In this document: positions 48,211-59,961 of the stretch, piece by piece
Numbering within the stretch: the stretch's first letter is position 1
Layout: the number at the start of each line of letters is the position of its first letter
Assembly (NCBI GenBank): GCA_934045905.1
Contig: OW203767.1
Coordinates: 25,118,785-25,182,784, forward strand
DNA from: Leuctra nigra
Taxonomy: Eukaryota; Arthropoda; Insecta; Plecoptera; Leuctridae
Length of the DNA: 64,000 nucleotides
Reading direction: 5' to 3'
Position numbers and translations under genes: made by a program
Notes under the pieces: model-generated
The model's database searches: none
The model's input: the letters and a program-made list of their open reading frames with translations, nothing else
What the model was told of the DNA's origin: nothing

Positions 48211-49080
48211 GAGCACCAAGTGTAGGATCTACGAGAGACGTTGAGTCGAGAGTCTCGTAGACCAAGGATTTTGGTGATGAGATTGAGCACCAAGTGTAGG
48301 ATCTACGAGACACGTTGAGTCGAGAGTCTCGTAGACCAAGGATCTTGGTGATGAGATTGAGCACCAAGTGTAGGATCTACGAGACACGTTGAGTCGAGAG
48401 TCTCGTAGACCAAGGATCTTGGTGATGAGATTGAGCACCAAGTGTAGGATCTACGAGACACGTTGAGTCGAGAGTCTCGTAGACCAAGGATCTTGGTGAT
48501 GAGATTGAGCACCAAGTGTAGGATCTACGAGACACGTTGAGTCGAGAGTCTCGTAGACCAAGGATCTTGGTGATGAGATTGAGCACCAAGTGTTGGATCT
48601 ACGAGACACGTTGAGTCGAGAGTCTCGTAGACCAAGGATCTTGGTGATGAGATTGAGCACCAGGTGTAGGATCTACGAGACACGTTGAGTCGAGAGTCTC
48701 GTAGACCAAGGATCTTGGTGATGAGATTGAGCACCAAGTGTAGGATCTACGAGACACGTTGAGTCGAGAGTCTCGTAGACCAAGGATCTTGATGATGAGA
48801 TTGAGCACCAGGTGTAGGATCTACGAGACACGTTGAGTCGAGAGTCTCGTAGACCAAGGATCTTGGTGATGAGATTGAGCACCAAGTGTAGGATCGACGA
48901 GACACGTTGAGTCGAGAGTCTCGTAGACCAAGGATCTTGGTGATGAGATTGAGCACCAACTACGAGACACGTTAAGTCGAGAGTCTCGTAGACCAAGGAT
49001 CTTGGTGATGAGATTGAGCACCAGGTGTAGGATCTACGAGACACGTTGAGTCGAGAGTCTCGTAGACCAAGGATCTTGGT
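48211..49080. repeat. 74-bp satellite, 12 units, each with a hairpin
   Basis: Units start with GAGCACCAAGTGTAGGATC at 48211, 48285, 48359 and every 74 bp to 48951; that unit is 9 bp short, then a last partial unit starts at 49016. Units differ at one or two bases. Each contains CTACGAGAC, 14 bases, GTCTCGTAG, a perfect 9-bp inverted repeat. All minus frames stay open because 74 is not a multiple of three; this is not a protein gene. It lies between receptor copies C and D. Confidence 0.95.
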
Positions 49081-49099
49081 TATAGAACTGCAATATTGA

Positions 49100-49415
49100 G
49101 CAAATTATGTTAACTGATCATTTATGAATGCTTCCTTTTTGCATGCAGGTTAATATTATTTCCAAGATTCTTACATGAGCAGAGTATCTATTCGGTGGTA
49201 ACAGGAACCCTCTTCTTCAGCACCAGATTCAGAATCTTGTACACGAGAAGGACTCATTATGAGCAGAGTATTCGACATCTAAATGGAACACTCTTTTTCA
49301 GCACCAGATTAAAATATTTCTGTTTTAGTAGGTCCAATGGTCTCCATGTTCACAATCCCCACTCATCCAGTTTAGTGAAGTACCGAACTTTTCTGTTTTT
49401 CTTACTGACGCGAAG
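49100..49415. other. 3' flank of receptor copy D
   Basis: Two CTTCAGCACCAGATT modules (49210-49230, 49290-49310), as downstream of the other copies. On the minus strand one reads LNLVLKKRVPVTTE then a stop. Probably 3' UTR. Confidence 0.55.
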
Positions 49416-52400
49416 TTACTTTTTGATTAGTTTGTATTTTCTTAAAATGTGGTAGCATTTGTATATGAAACAGAGAACCTACAAGTAAAAGAATCGCATT
49501 ACTGTTGTGTTGACGCAGGTTTATGCCTTTCAATAAGCAGTTCGAAATAGAATGAAGCAAAGCCAAGTTTCTATCTGGATATTCTATATTATGATTTATG
49601 AATAATCTATAATCTATTATAATAAATATAGTCGATATTATTATATTTTCATGATATTTTCTACCTTCAAGACCTTCGAAATAAAATATCTCATATCCAC
49701 ATATACTAGGGAACCTAGTGGTATTACCGTGGGAAGTTGAGTGAAGAAATATCTCAGTTTTAACACATCCTATGTTAAATTATATGGCAATAGTTTAGCT
49801 TGAACTATAAGTACCGGGGCCAAAAAACGTACAAATGGGCGAAACGCCGCTGCGAAGAAACTACTACAGATATAAGTCCGAAAAATTTACATGTTATAAC
49901 CAACATACCAATGTTTGATGTGTGAAAATTTCAAAAATATATCTTTTGTAGCAGAAAGTTACGACTGTTCGAATTTGGTTGTCGAAAAATCCATTATACG
50001 GAGCTCAAAGAGCGCGCATTCAGAAGTCCAATGGCATGGACACCTTTATTTTCAACACTACTAATGATATCAGGCTGAAAATTTCAAATGTGATTTAAAA
50101 CGTACGACTATCTATTGTATAAAAATTTCAATAAATTTGAATAAGTGGAACAAAAGTTATGGTATCTTGAAGTTGAGCCTAAAAACAGAAAATACGGGTG
50201 ATAAGTTCATTTTTAAATAACATGTGAAATAAAACTTGAGAAGATCTGTTGTGTATTCTGCTTTTTAAGCGCAAATTCTAGATAACATAACTTTCGTTAC
50301 ATTGATTCAAATACATTGAAATTTTTACACAATCGATAGTAATATATTTTGAATAACATATGAAATTTTTAGCTTGATATCGTCCGCAGTTTTGACTAAA
50401 CAGCGTCCCGGCCATTGGACCTTTTCTGGACGCGTGTTTTTTGAGCTACGTATAATCGATTTTTCGACAACGAAATTCAAACTGCTGTAACTTTTTTCCC
50501 ATACAAGTTATGGTCTTAAAATTTTTACATTAGACCTTAGTATGTTTTGTTTAATTAATGTAATTTTCAGCCTGATAAATGCAGCAGTTTCGTCACAGTA
50601 ATGTCTCGCCCGTTAGACTTTAAAAAAAAAAACAAAAAAAAAAAAAAAAAAAAAAAAACAGATCATACCGGTACTACAGTTTGTTCAAATCTTCTGTACA
50701 ATGATTATGGTGGTGAAGATGGCAACGAAAATGATGTACTACGCTAGTACCAACACAACAAAATGAAAATCAGCTAGAACTAGGTGGCACATTCAAGTTA
50801 GCGGATTTTATTTGGAGAGTTTAGGTTGGCAAAGTGTGAATTCAGATGGAAGGTCTGGATGGTGCTGCTTATTTACACCCTAACGGCGTTGTAAGCGTAA
50901 ATTGAACAGCCTATAGATACCCCTAGAAATTCAAGAACTTCCCAAAATATTACATTTTCATATTTATACACTATATTATTAATTGTTTTGTCATCTTTGT
51001 TTTAAAACAACCCAGGAGCAGATTGGACTTGTGGTTATTTTACAATTAATTATTTAGTATTACATCCTCTGCCGAAAAATTGTTCATTTGTTAGCGAATA
51101 ATATGGGGGGACTGGGGGGGTGAACCCCCTAGGAAAAAGTGAGTCCGGGCCTTGTAGGCCCGGAAAAATTTAGAATTTCTAAAATGGAATTGGTGCATAT
51201 ATCTACGCGTTTTGTACAATGCTTTTCGACAAGAACACCGCTGTAGAAGGCACTACGTATGAAACTAGTCAATTCGATGGCTAGATCACTGTAGTGTGTA
51301 GTTTAACTGTTATTTACTCAAAACTGTATTTTAGTACATTACTATCAACTTCTAACATGAGAAAACTATACCAAATTTTAAGTTAGAATCATCATTTTTT
51401 TTTGTTCTTCAGAGTGGACAAATGATCATGTTCTGTAGAGCCCAAAAATTGTGTTTCTTTTTCTGATAAATTAATAAAAAATCAATTGTATGTTTTTGTA
51501 TAACAAAAAAAATGTAAATTGATTCGCCAAATTTTAAGATTTTTTTTTAAAATTGTCTGGTACCAATTTTAACAAATTAGGTCTCACAGAACATTTGCAT
51601 ATGTGTACTGATTACAATTCAGTTTAAAAAATTAGTCTAGCTTGACCACAACCGTAGCAATCCATGTTAAGAGCATACCATTATATTTGTAATTAAAAAT
51701 TAATTAAAATTTAATTAATAAATTTTTTTTAATTTGTTGTTAGTTTTATCTCTCGTTTTGTTTAAGAGAACCAATAGCAGCATTAAAAATGGGTGTAAGT
51801 TCAAAAACACGACTTTTTCCCTCTAGGGATATCTAGTACCTTAACATCAGTTTAAGCTAGTTAGATGGAAACTCGGTTATTACCATTATATTCCGCAGCT
51901 TAATTCCGCAGCTTGCTGAAATTGATGGTAATGTGTCCATTTCCCTGATTTTAGATATTATTCAAAATTGACATATTTTGACGTCAGCGGGGAAAATCCC
52001 TCCAGCAAAAAGCATATAACTCACATTTCCCAAGGTCTCCATAGTTCCAGGTACAAACGCAGCCAGCTGCATGATAGCAGGTTTATTAGCACGTGACATG
52101 ATGATACGGATTGACCTCTTGAACCCATCTGTTGCTGCGTACCACTGTGTACCATACGCAGCCTCCCGTACCAGCGAGCTCTACAGGAACAAGATGATTT
52201 TTAAAATGTATCCTCAGATGCTAAGACATGCTTGGCTTGCAATTCACACAGTTCCATACCTCGTCAACAATTTTCTGGCAGAACCAAAAGATTACGTAAA
52301 CGATTATAAACACTAAAAAAGCTACACCATATATAGCCAGACTCCCCCATTCATAATCTGACAACTGAAAGAGAATGATAACGGTAATTATTAGGTTTAT

Positions 52401-52758
52401 ATTAGCAAAACTACCTGTGTTCAAAAAAGGAAGCCAATATTTGGGTCTTGAATTGAATCCATTAATGATCTATTCTAAGTGGTAATGTGCTGTTGGCAAC
52501 AAATGTATTTGTAATATTACTAGCTTAGTAAGCTTTAAATAAATTCTATAAATCCAAAATACTTGGCTGATCTACACAAAGTGTTCTATTTGTAGTGGCA
52601 TCGTTAGTGTTTTCTTTTTTATCGTCGGTTGTATGTTTATTTGTTGTCCACTTTTCACTTTTTCTGAGTTAGCTATAATCAATCGTAATCCTTAATGTTT
52701 ATATGCTGTGATATAAAGTGATATTTCCATCCATCATCTTTGAAATGAATTACCGGCC

Positions 52759-52801
<43 letters not shown>

Positions 52802-55800
52802 TAGACAGACAAAAAGACACAGACATAATTTGGATTTGAGCCATAATGTTAAAGTGGAGCCGCTCGCTTCGTTCATTTAACAAACCGTAATTCTTTGATC
52901 ACCTACCTCTATCGAATACACTAGAAATGATGGACACATTATCATCACAGACAAAAGAACTGTGAGGCCAATTGTCTGTGTAGCCGATTCGAATACCTTA
53001 ACGACTCTGTGAAGAATCAAAGTTACAATTATTAAATTGAATTATATGTTTATTGAATATTTACATTTTGAGAAGACATCGGGATCGTGAAACATCCAGT
53101 GGTGGGTTATTAAGATTTGTTTAAATGTGTACACTCTAGTCATACAGTGCAGTGCTGCAGTCACAGTTGGAAGTTGGAACTAAAATGATATACAATGAGG
53201 AGAATAAGTATCTCAGGAATATTGTGCAATGTATTTCATTCTAATTCCTAACATGCACAAACGCGCTAAAACTCGTGAAATTCAATATTGTGAAAAAATT
53301 GCTCTCCTGACTTCAAAACAGTATTCATATTAATATTAGCGTAGGTCATAGGTGTTTCAGTCATCATTAATATGAGTGATTGGGATTTATACCCATACAT
53401 TGGAAATAATAAAAAACATGCATTTCAAAACAATTTGGTTTTTGTCTCGAGTATAATCTTTCCTGGGCAAACCCTTTTTTAGGGGTTTTAGGAATTTACG
53501 TTTTTTGAGATCACCTAAAAAATCATTGAATTTGACTTGGGCCTTCTACCTCTCAGCTCTGAGGAACAATCCAAAGAATTGTTGAACAATCCAAAATGAT
53601 ATTATAGAAACTATTCCAAATTATGTAAGTAAATGTATTTTAAATTGATGAACCAGAATACAATACTAGTACTCACTCCAACAGATCTTGGTGCTCTTTG
53701 ACCCAGTCGCCAAGAAGGCGGTGCATTTCAAGGTCAAACCTCTTCATCCTGATATGTTGCCAAACATCTTCCTTGTATTCTTTGCTCCACCAGGCGCTCT
53801 CCATAGGCAACTCATCTGCCTGATTGTCCACAATGTCTTGGCTGTGAGAGTCCAAGGTCAAAGAGCAATCTCTGCCCAGCCCAAGTAACAGCGATCTTCT
53901 TGACAAAACTCTTCTCTGTGCTCTGCGAGGATATCTCTGAGCAAATCTTCCAACTCCCGCTGCTTTCATCCACTCACCAGCAGCTCGCGTGAGAATAGCT
54001 TCAAGTCGAATGTTTGCTCTTGCTCGTTGAGGCAAGTGGCTCAGTTTGTATCTCAGTATCTTCCACTGAGCGATGACAAAGATGAAGAATGATATAATGA
54101 AATTAAGTAGTACAATATGACTGACTACATCAAGTGCAAATTCCGTAAATACAAATAGAATTAGTGTTATTTCAAACATCGGTGAAGCTGTTTTGTCAAA
54201 CGGAGTCCAAAAGCTGGAAACAATGAACACATATTAAATAAATAGTACACTTTCGAAAAATTATGCAAATTTATAGATACAGGGGAATTGGAAAGTCTTT
54301 TTACACTTTTTATTGTAAATTTGTAAATATCAACACTATCACCTGAAAATGAATGCTATTCTACCCCATGTTACCAGTTTGATGCCGACATTTGACCTTG
54401 GAAAGCGTTTTACTTTCCAGGTAAAAGGAAAGTTAATTTACCTTTCAATAATTCGGTTTGTAATGAAGTTTTTACAAAAGATCGCCTCAATGTTTCATGA
54501 CACAAAGAATGAAAACTGCGAAGTGCGGAGAAACTGCCACCAATGACACAATGTCAGACCATATTCAAGGTCAATACAATATTAAACACATATCTGTAAT
54601 TCTAACAAGAAGAAACTTCCTTATTTTTACTCACAAATCTTCACAAAGTACAGAACATCTCCAAATCGCTGCTCAACGTTATACTCCATTTCGAACTCCG
54701 TATTTCAAGTAATTTTTTTACAATCGCGACATCATGAAGTTATTTCATCGCCTGATAAGGGTGAAATCTCCCCCCCCCCCCCTGCGGAACTTTGTAGACA
54801 ACATTTTTTCGATATAATTTGAAGTTTTGTAAACAACATTCCGTTGTAAGACTCACCTATGGGGTAACTGTCGTTCGAAAAGAGATTGTGGAATTATAAC
54901 AAATAGCGCAAGTAGCACGAGCAATGTATTATAACCGACTAACATAAAAATGAAAACTTTCGTAGTTTTCTCACTTCTATCTAACATTTCCACAATTGAC
55001 TTATCACCATTGTATTCTTGCTCTCTCATCTTCCTCAGAATTTCAATAATAAACTGCAACGCACTTTGGTTGTTTGCAATTGAAAAGATACCTATTGATA
55101 ATACTGTAAAAAACAGAGTCATCAAAAGGGACACCAATATTTCTCTTGCATTGCTCCTGTTTACAATCATATTGCCGGCTAAAGATAATATCATCAGTGG
55201 AGCCGAGATGCAGAGAATTCTCATGGGCAGGATGACTCTTCTTGCTCGGCCATCCTTGGTCCACATACCTGAGAACAAAAGAAATATCTACAATGTGTGA
55301 TCGGAACAATAGTCCAGTAATTGTGTGATTTTACCCACCACTAATTGCAACAGAAGGTTTCAATACATGAATCGATTCAGAAAAATGACCTCTACAACAT
55401 ATCCAAAATCGCCCAAAATCGCTGTACGGAAAAAGGGTTTTAATGACTATTTAAGTAAATTTCCCATGTTAATTCCATCTTGAAAAAAAAAAATTCATGT
55501 AACTCCGATTTTGACGAAACTTGGCAAAATTGTTCACCATCCTAAATGAACACAAATAGCTCTTTGAGCGTTTTCATCTAAGTCTAATCGTTTGGGAAAT
55601 ATGGTCCATTGAAAAGTCATGTTTTCGAAGATTTAAGTCACTTTGAATGTAATTTGACGTTTTGCGAGGTCCATATTTCCCAAACGATGAGATTTAGAGG
55701 AAAGCGCTCAGAGAGCTGTTTGTGTTCATTTAGGACGGTGAACAATTCTGCCAAGTTTCGTCAAAATCGGAGTTACATGAAAGAAAGTTTTTTTTGCAAG

Positions 55801-56772
55801 ATGGAATTAACATGGGAAATTAACTTAAAAAGTCATTAAAACTCTTTTTCCGTACAGCGATTTCGGTCGATTTTGGATATGTTGTAGAGGACACTTTTCT
55901 GAATCGAACGGCACCAAAAACGCTTCTGTTGCAATTAGTGGTGGGTTATGCTGATTTTTTCACTAGAATTACTGGACTACAAACCCGAATATTGCATATG
56001 AAGGTGATCGCATTTCTGTTGACCTCCTTTTGATGAAGTCATAAATATACTAAATTTGACTAAAACACCTCTTATTACAATAACTTCAGAAGGCTTATCC
56101 ATGATACATATAATTTAAAGATGTACATTCTAGGTGGCAGTGATTTCAGCCGCCATTTTGTGACCTGGAAGTGATGCCATCTCGAAAATGGCTGGACCTG
56201 TTGGGACGATACTGTCGCAATATTTCTTAACCATATATTAAGCACCAACACAACATTTATTAGTAACCAAATCAGAAATATCGTAAATTTTTTAAAGGAA
56301 AGAGTCATTTTGTTGCACCGATATATTGTGTTTCAACTCGTATGAATAAGCTAAAACAAGAAGTGATATCACATAATAAAACATTCCGTGTAAAAAAAGG
56401 CAGCGAAGTCTCTTCAATTAAGAAAGAAATGTAAGAATTCTAAAATTATTCTTATACACGATGAGCACAAAGTATATATTTTTTTAAAAATAGTTTGGAC
56501 TTGGACTATTTTATGATATCACTACTTTTCAGTGTTGAATTTTAGATTTCTTTAATTTTTTTCTTAGTTGAATAGACTTGGGTGCCTTTATTACACGGAG
56601 TGTTTTCTGCGGGATATCATATCACGACAATGAAATCTAATACAAATCAACTTATACCGTGTGAATACTCACCTAACTTATAGAGCACTGTCTCCATGAG
56701 CCACCAACTGTCCTTGTTCTTCTCATTGATCACGTCTATCACTTGCTGATATCTCTCTCTGATGAACGCCAT
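49416..56772 (-). CDS. Odorant receptor copy D (intact)
   Basis: Intact 7tm_6 odorant receptor, 490 residues. Exons (minus): 56673-56772, 54857-55268, 53677-54213, 52907-53006, 52260-52364, 52025-52180, 49416-49478, all with GT/AG borders and consistent phases. Start MAFIRERYQQVIDV; an in-frame stop lies just upstream, so this is the first usable Met. Approximate layout: TM1 45-69, TM2 76-97, TM3 139-159, TM4 186-219, long loop 221-350 with an arginine-rich stretch near 234-290, VKEHQDLLE at its end, TM5 355-380, TM6 388-412, SLVREAAYGTQWY just after, TM7 from about 452, tail ILRKYKLIKK. Expected partner is Orco, in olfactory neuron dendrites. Intron 1 holds a 670-bp hairpin and a Helitron-like fragment; intron 6 is 2.5 kb with an R2 copy. 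The 80-bp intron 5 is the shortest. Confidence 0.92.
49811..50600. repeat. R2 foldback family copy, intron 6 of copy D
   Basis: Left end ACCGGGGCCAAAAAACGTAC, right end CAGCAGTTTCGTCACAGTAATG; long arms still match, ends eroded. An A-rich run follows at 50620-50658. Confidence 0.65.
50660..52024. other. Intron 6 of copy D, no feature recognised
   Basis: Contains a GGGGGGACTGGGGGGGTGAA / CCCGGGCC-like GC-rich hairpin segment at 51103-51165 and T/A runs. The last 150 bp matches 33300-33415 near relic B. No exon found. Confidence 0.5.
52740..52885 (-). mobile_element. R1 fragment with (AGAC)n, intron 4 of copy D
   Basis: An AGAC microsatellite at 52757-52812, then the R1 terminal block in altered form, CCGCTCGCTTCGTTCA. 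The microsatellite again sits at the fixed R1 position. Confidence 0.55.
55310..55979. mobile_element. 670-bp near-perfect hairpin element, intron 1 of copy D
   Basis: Ends TAGTCCAGTAATT and AATTACTGGACTA, flanked by CAA on both sides (55307-55309, 55980-55982). The arms, over 300 bp each, match almost throughout (AACTCCGATTTTGACGAAAC against its complement), with a very short loop near 55645. It sits 42 bp from the exon 2 acceptor of copy D. No transposase. Confidence 0.85.
56031..56614 (-). mobile_element. Helitron-like element fragment H10
   Basis: The 5' part of the family: foldback start TCCCGCAGAAAACACTCCG (rc at about 56614) and the GCCATTTTGTGACCTGGAAG motif region, eroded. The 3' hairpin end is missing. 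Confidence 0.6.
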
Positions 56773-56819
56773 GATAGTTGCCTCTTCGTTCCTCGTCTGC
56801 TGTCTGCCTGGATAACAGC

Positions 56820-57275
56820 TCTTCAGCAAGTACACGAATATCACAGCAGGAATTCAACATGGAGGCGATGGGGTCTTTTCAATCAATACATGTGACTCAA
56901 TAATTCAATGACACACACAAAAAACAGGGCAATTTATTGTGAAACTACACAAGCACTATTATTGAATGTTTCTAAATATTTCCATATTAAAAGCTGTAAG
57001 TATAAGAAGAGACGCCTCTTGAAAGTTTCTGCTCTAGAGACCTTGGATGGAGCGGAAATGCATCAAAGGAGCAGTGTAATTATTTGAAATTTTCTTTAAT
57101 AAAGTTGACAAGTATTTCAAATTAGAATAATACATCCAAGAAAACGCACACCCACACACCCACACACCCACAACGTACCCAGTCATATCTACACCTCAAT
57201 TTATTCATGGAATTCCAAACATACTAAGATTTGGTTTTCTTATTTTTTATTAAATTTTATTCTTATCTATTAGTA
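56820..57275. other. 5' flank of receptor copy D
   Basis: Leader and upstream DNA, paralogous to 35392-36000. Includes AACGCACACCCACACACCC repeats at 57140-57172. No core promoter can be assigned with confidence. Confidence 0.5.
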
Positions 57276-57312
57276 TACATAAATTGTATAATAATAAGCA
57301 CTTGTTAGTACA

Positions 57313-58762
57313 GGTCTTACTTATAGTTACCCAGTTCTGTCTGTCTATCTGTGTGTCAGGAACGCCTGCGCGCGCATCCTCTCAATTTCGCGCGCACACT
57401 CTCTATGTTGTATTTAAAATTAAAATGGTCGACGTTACATTGCCCAAATCATGTCCAAAATACATCTACTGCTCTTTGTGCATAAATAAATAACTGAAAC
57501 TTACCTAAATGGCAATCCTTATCCCTTTGTGTTTATAAGAAATGTATTTTAACACAGAATAACTGTCCAAATCTTTACATTACATTGAAAACGGCACTAT
57601 TTTGTATTTAAAATGGTGGCCTTTCATTGCCAATCGTGTCTAAAAATACGTCTTTTGCCTTCACAAAGTAAAGAAATAATCATAGCTTACCTAAAACGTA
57701 ATCCTTATCCCTTTGAGTGTGTAAAAAATCTACTATAACACATAATAACCGTTCAAAAGAGACATTACATAGAAAACTTCTTTACTCCAAGAAACGTCAA
57801 AGTGTAATTTTTATAAATTTTTCATTTCCTCTGCATTTTAGAGGGCCATGAAAACCAAACAAAGCCGATAGATTTTTAACATTGGCCTCAAGATACAATT
57901 TGCAAACTATCAAATGTATTATTTTCTTCCTACATTTAATCAACACTGCTCTGTAACCCTCAAACCAACTAACCGACGAAGTTTTTAAATAATGTTGTTA
58001 GATTAATCATTTTCAGTCGTTTCTTATTTCGTCGAGTGGTCTGTATTGAGTCACGTATTGAAAACGAATTCATGTTGCTGTTGATAAAGTATGAAGCACC
58101 AATGTTTAAGTTTTACATTGTCAACTGAATATCTATACTTTAATTAGAGGTAGATGGGCTGAAGTCCATTTCAATATTCTTGAAGTGAGCTCAGAGAACA
58201 GTATTTCTGACATCAACCAATCATTTGTAATGGTGACATGAGTTATTGTAAGAGAATACTTCAATATAACGTTATTTGTTAACATCAGTGAAACGGTACT
58301 TGATAGAGCTTGATTACAATCCAAAATTGTGCACCGCAAAATCAAACAAATTTACTTCCGCCCTACATCTGAGGAACGTATATAATGAAACCGTAGATAC
58401 CATGTAATAGCATAGCATCACAAATGAAGAAAAGGTCATGGGCATCAGGTCACGGTATCAACGTAACGTATTATATATAATATATTTTTTACGGCGCATA
58501 CATTGTTTTCTTCTTATTTTTACTTAGTACGAATACTCTGGTGTAAATTTGGAAACTTATATGAAATTGGTTCACCATAATAGGTATGATCCAATTGCTT
58601 TTCTTCGTTCCTCATGTTAACGTATTCTGTTAAGATTGGGTCATCAACGACGTCAAGTGTATTAACGACGCACACTCTGCTGACAAATATTGCTGTCGTT
58701 TTATATTTACGCATACCTCACTGGTGCACATTGGTCATGTTTTACATGACCGGACCCTCTAG
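57313..58762 (+). mobile_element. Second Helitron family, canonical 3' end
   Basis: Ends GGTCATGT-TTT-ACATGACC, then GGACCCTCTAG followed by T (58733-58763): an 8-bp hairpin 11 nt from CTAG, the standard Helitron 3' end. The 5' limit is probably TCTTACTTATAG at 57313. Inside, two diverged repeats of about 190 bp carry AATCCTTATCCCTTTG (57513 and 57703). A near-identical segment of about 30 bp (TTGTATAATAATAAGCACTT) flanks the block on both sides, and copy C's flank has only one, without the block. Confidence 0.65.
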
Positions 58763-59961
58763 TTGTATAATAATAAGCACTTGTTTGTATAGGATATGAA
58801 GCCCGCATAGAGTGAACTCCGTGTGCAGGCCGATTTAAATTGAAGAGATATATTAAAAGTCAAGATAGCGACAGGTGATGTTGATTGATATGTGTAGTTA
58901 TACAGTACAAAACAATATACATAGTTTTATAGAAATAATAAATATAGTAATTGATTAAAAATATAAAAGAATCTTACTGTAGTCTCTACCAGAGGTCATT
59001 ATCTTTTCTTTTATTCGATACTTATACATTTTGATTTTGTCTTCTGTTCTTATATCTAGTGGTAATTTTTTGAAGATGCGGGCACCGATGAATGAATTAA
59101 AATTAAATTTAATAGAACTTAACATTTTACATAAAGAAATTTAGACTTCACTTCGTAACTTTGCAATTTACAAAGCCCCTTGTTATTTTTATTTAATTAA
59201 AATATGACCTGTAATTGAAGAAAGAGTCTTAGGTGCCCAAATTTCAAACTGTTGAAAATTATAGTCCAAATGCATCCCAAAACCGCGTGATCCAAATATG
59301 CGTGGAAAGTACAATGTTATGTTAGAATGCGCAGATTACAACTCAGAAGGAATAAACCAAACATTCTTAATTTCAGTAAAGGATAGATTACCTTCTTACA
59401 AACTTTAAATATCAATGAACTAAATTGTTATTATTACAGACTTTAAGTAATACTATTAGAAGCTATTATGATTGAAAATGGTTAAAGGACAAAGGATTAT
59501 AGATTACATTCTTACAAAACAATAAATAACATTGATGTACTAAATACTAACTATATAGTTATTAAAGATAAGTAATTACACTATTTTGAAGCTATACTCG
59601 TACATTAAGTCTTTCTAAGGAGTAGTAGAAGTAGGCTTTGTTCCAAAGAAAGTGTCTGCCAGAGGCTACTGCCTCATAGGTAATGAGGCAGTCAGCCTCG
59701 CCTCGTAGGTGATGTTCCTACTCATTAGTTGCAGACAGTTATCTTTGCAAGTTCCTTGTAACAAAGATGACGCTTACGATTTCCGTGTACAGTGAGATTC
59801 AGAAGAAAGCGGTCGTTGTGCCCCTGTGCCAGGCAGTGTGCACTCCGACCGCTTTCTTCTGAATCTCACTGAACAAGAGATGATTCGGTATCAACTGGAA
59901 TCCCCTTCTTCAGCACCAGATCAGCTCTCAGGTCAGCTCTTTACTTCTGAATGAACCGAAT
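58763..59961. other. 3' flank of receptor copy E
   Basis: Paralogous to 36001-37838. Includes the module at 59880-59925 and a small hairpin insertion at 59790-59871. No other gene seen. Confidence 0.6.
59790..59871. repeat. 82-bp hairpin with perfect 26-bp arms
   Basis: Arms 59790-59815 and 59846-59871 start CAGTGAGATTCAG and are exact complements around a 30-base loop. Copy C's flank (37355-37372) reads CGTGTACAAGAGATG without it, so it is a recent insertion. Possible duplication ACA or TGTACA/TGAACA. About 90 bp past the stop of copy E, so likely within its 3' UTR. Confidence 0.8.

Noticed and set aside
48229..49044. Chain of overlapping 66-123-codon open frames on the minus strand
   Set aside because: They are the three frames of the 74-bp satellite, open only because the unit lacks stops and is not a multiple of three.
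48211..49080. CRISPR-like array
   Set aside because: Repeat units are contiguous and identical throughout, with no unique spacers, in an insect genome.
49416..56772. Receptors as Orco
   Set aside because: Orco is single-copy and ends differently; these are tandem and divergent, and the C-terminal motifs fit tuning receptors.
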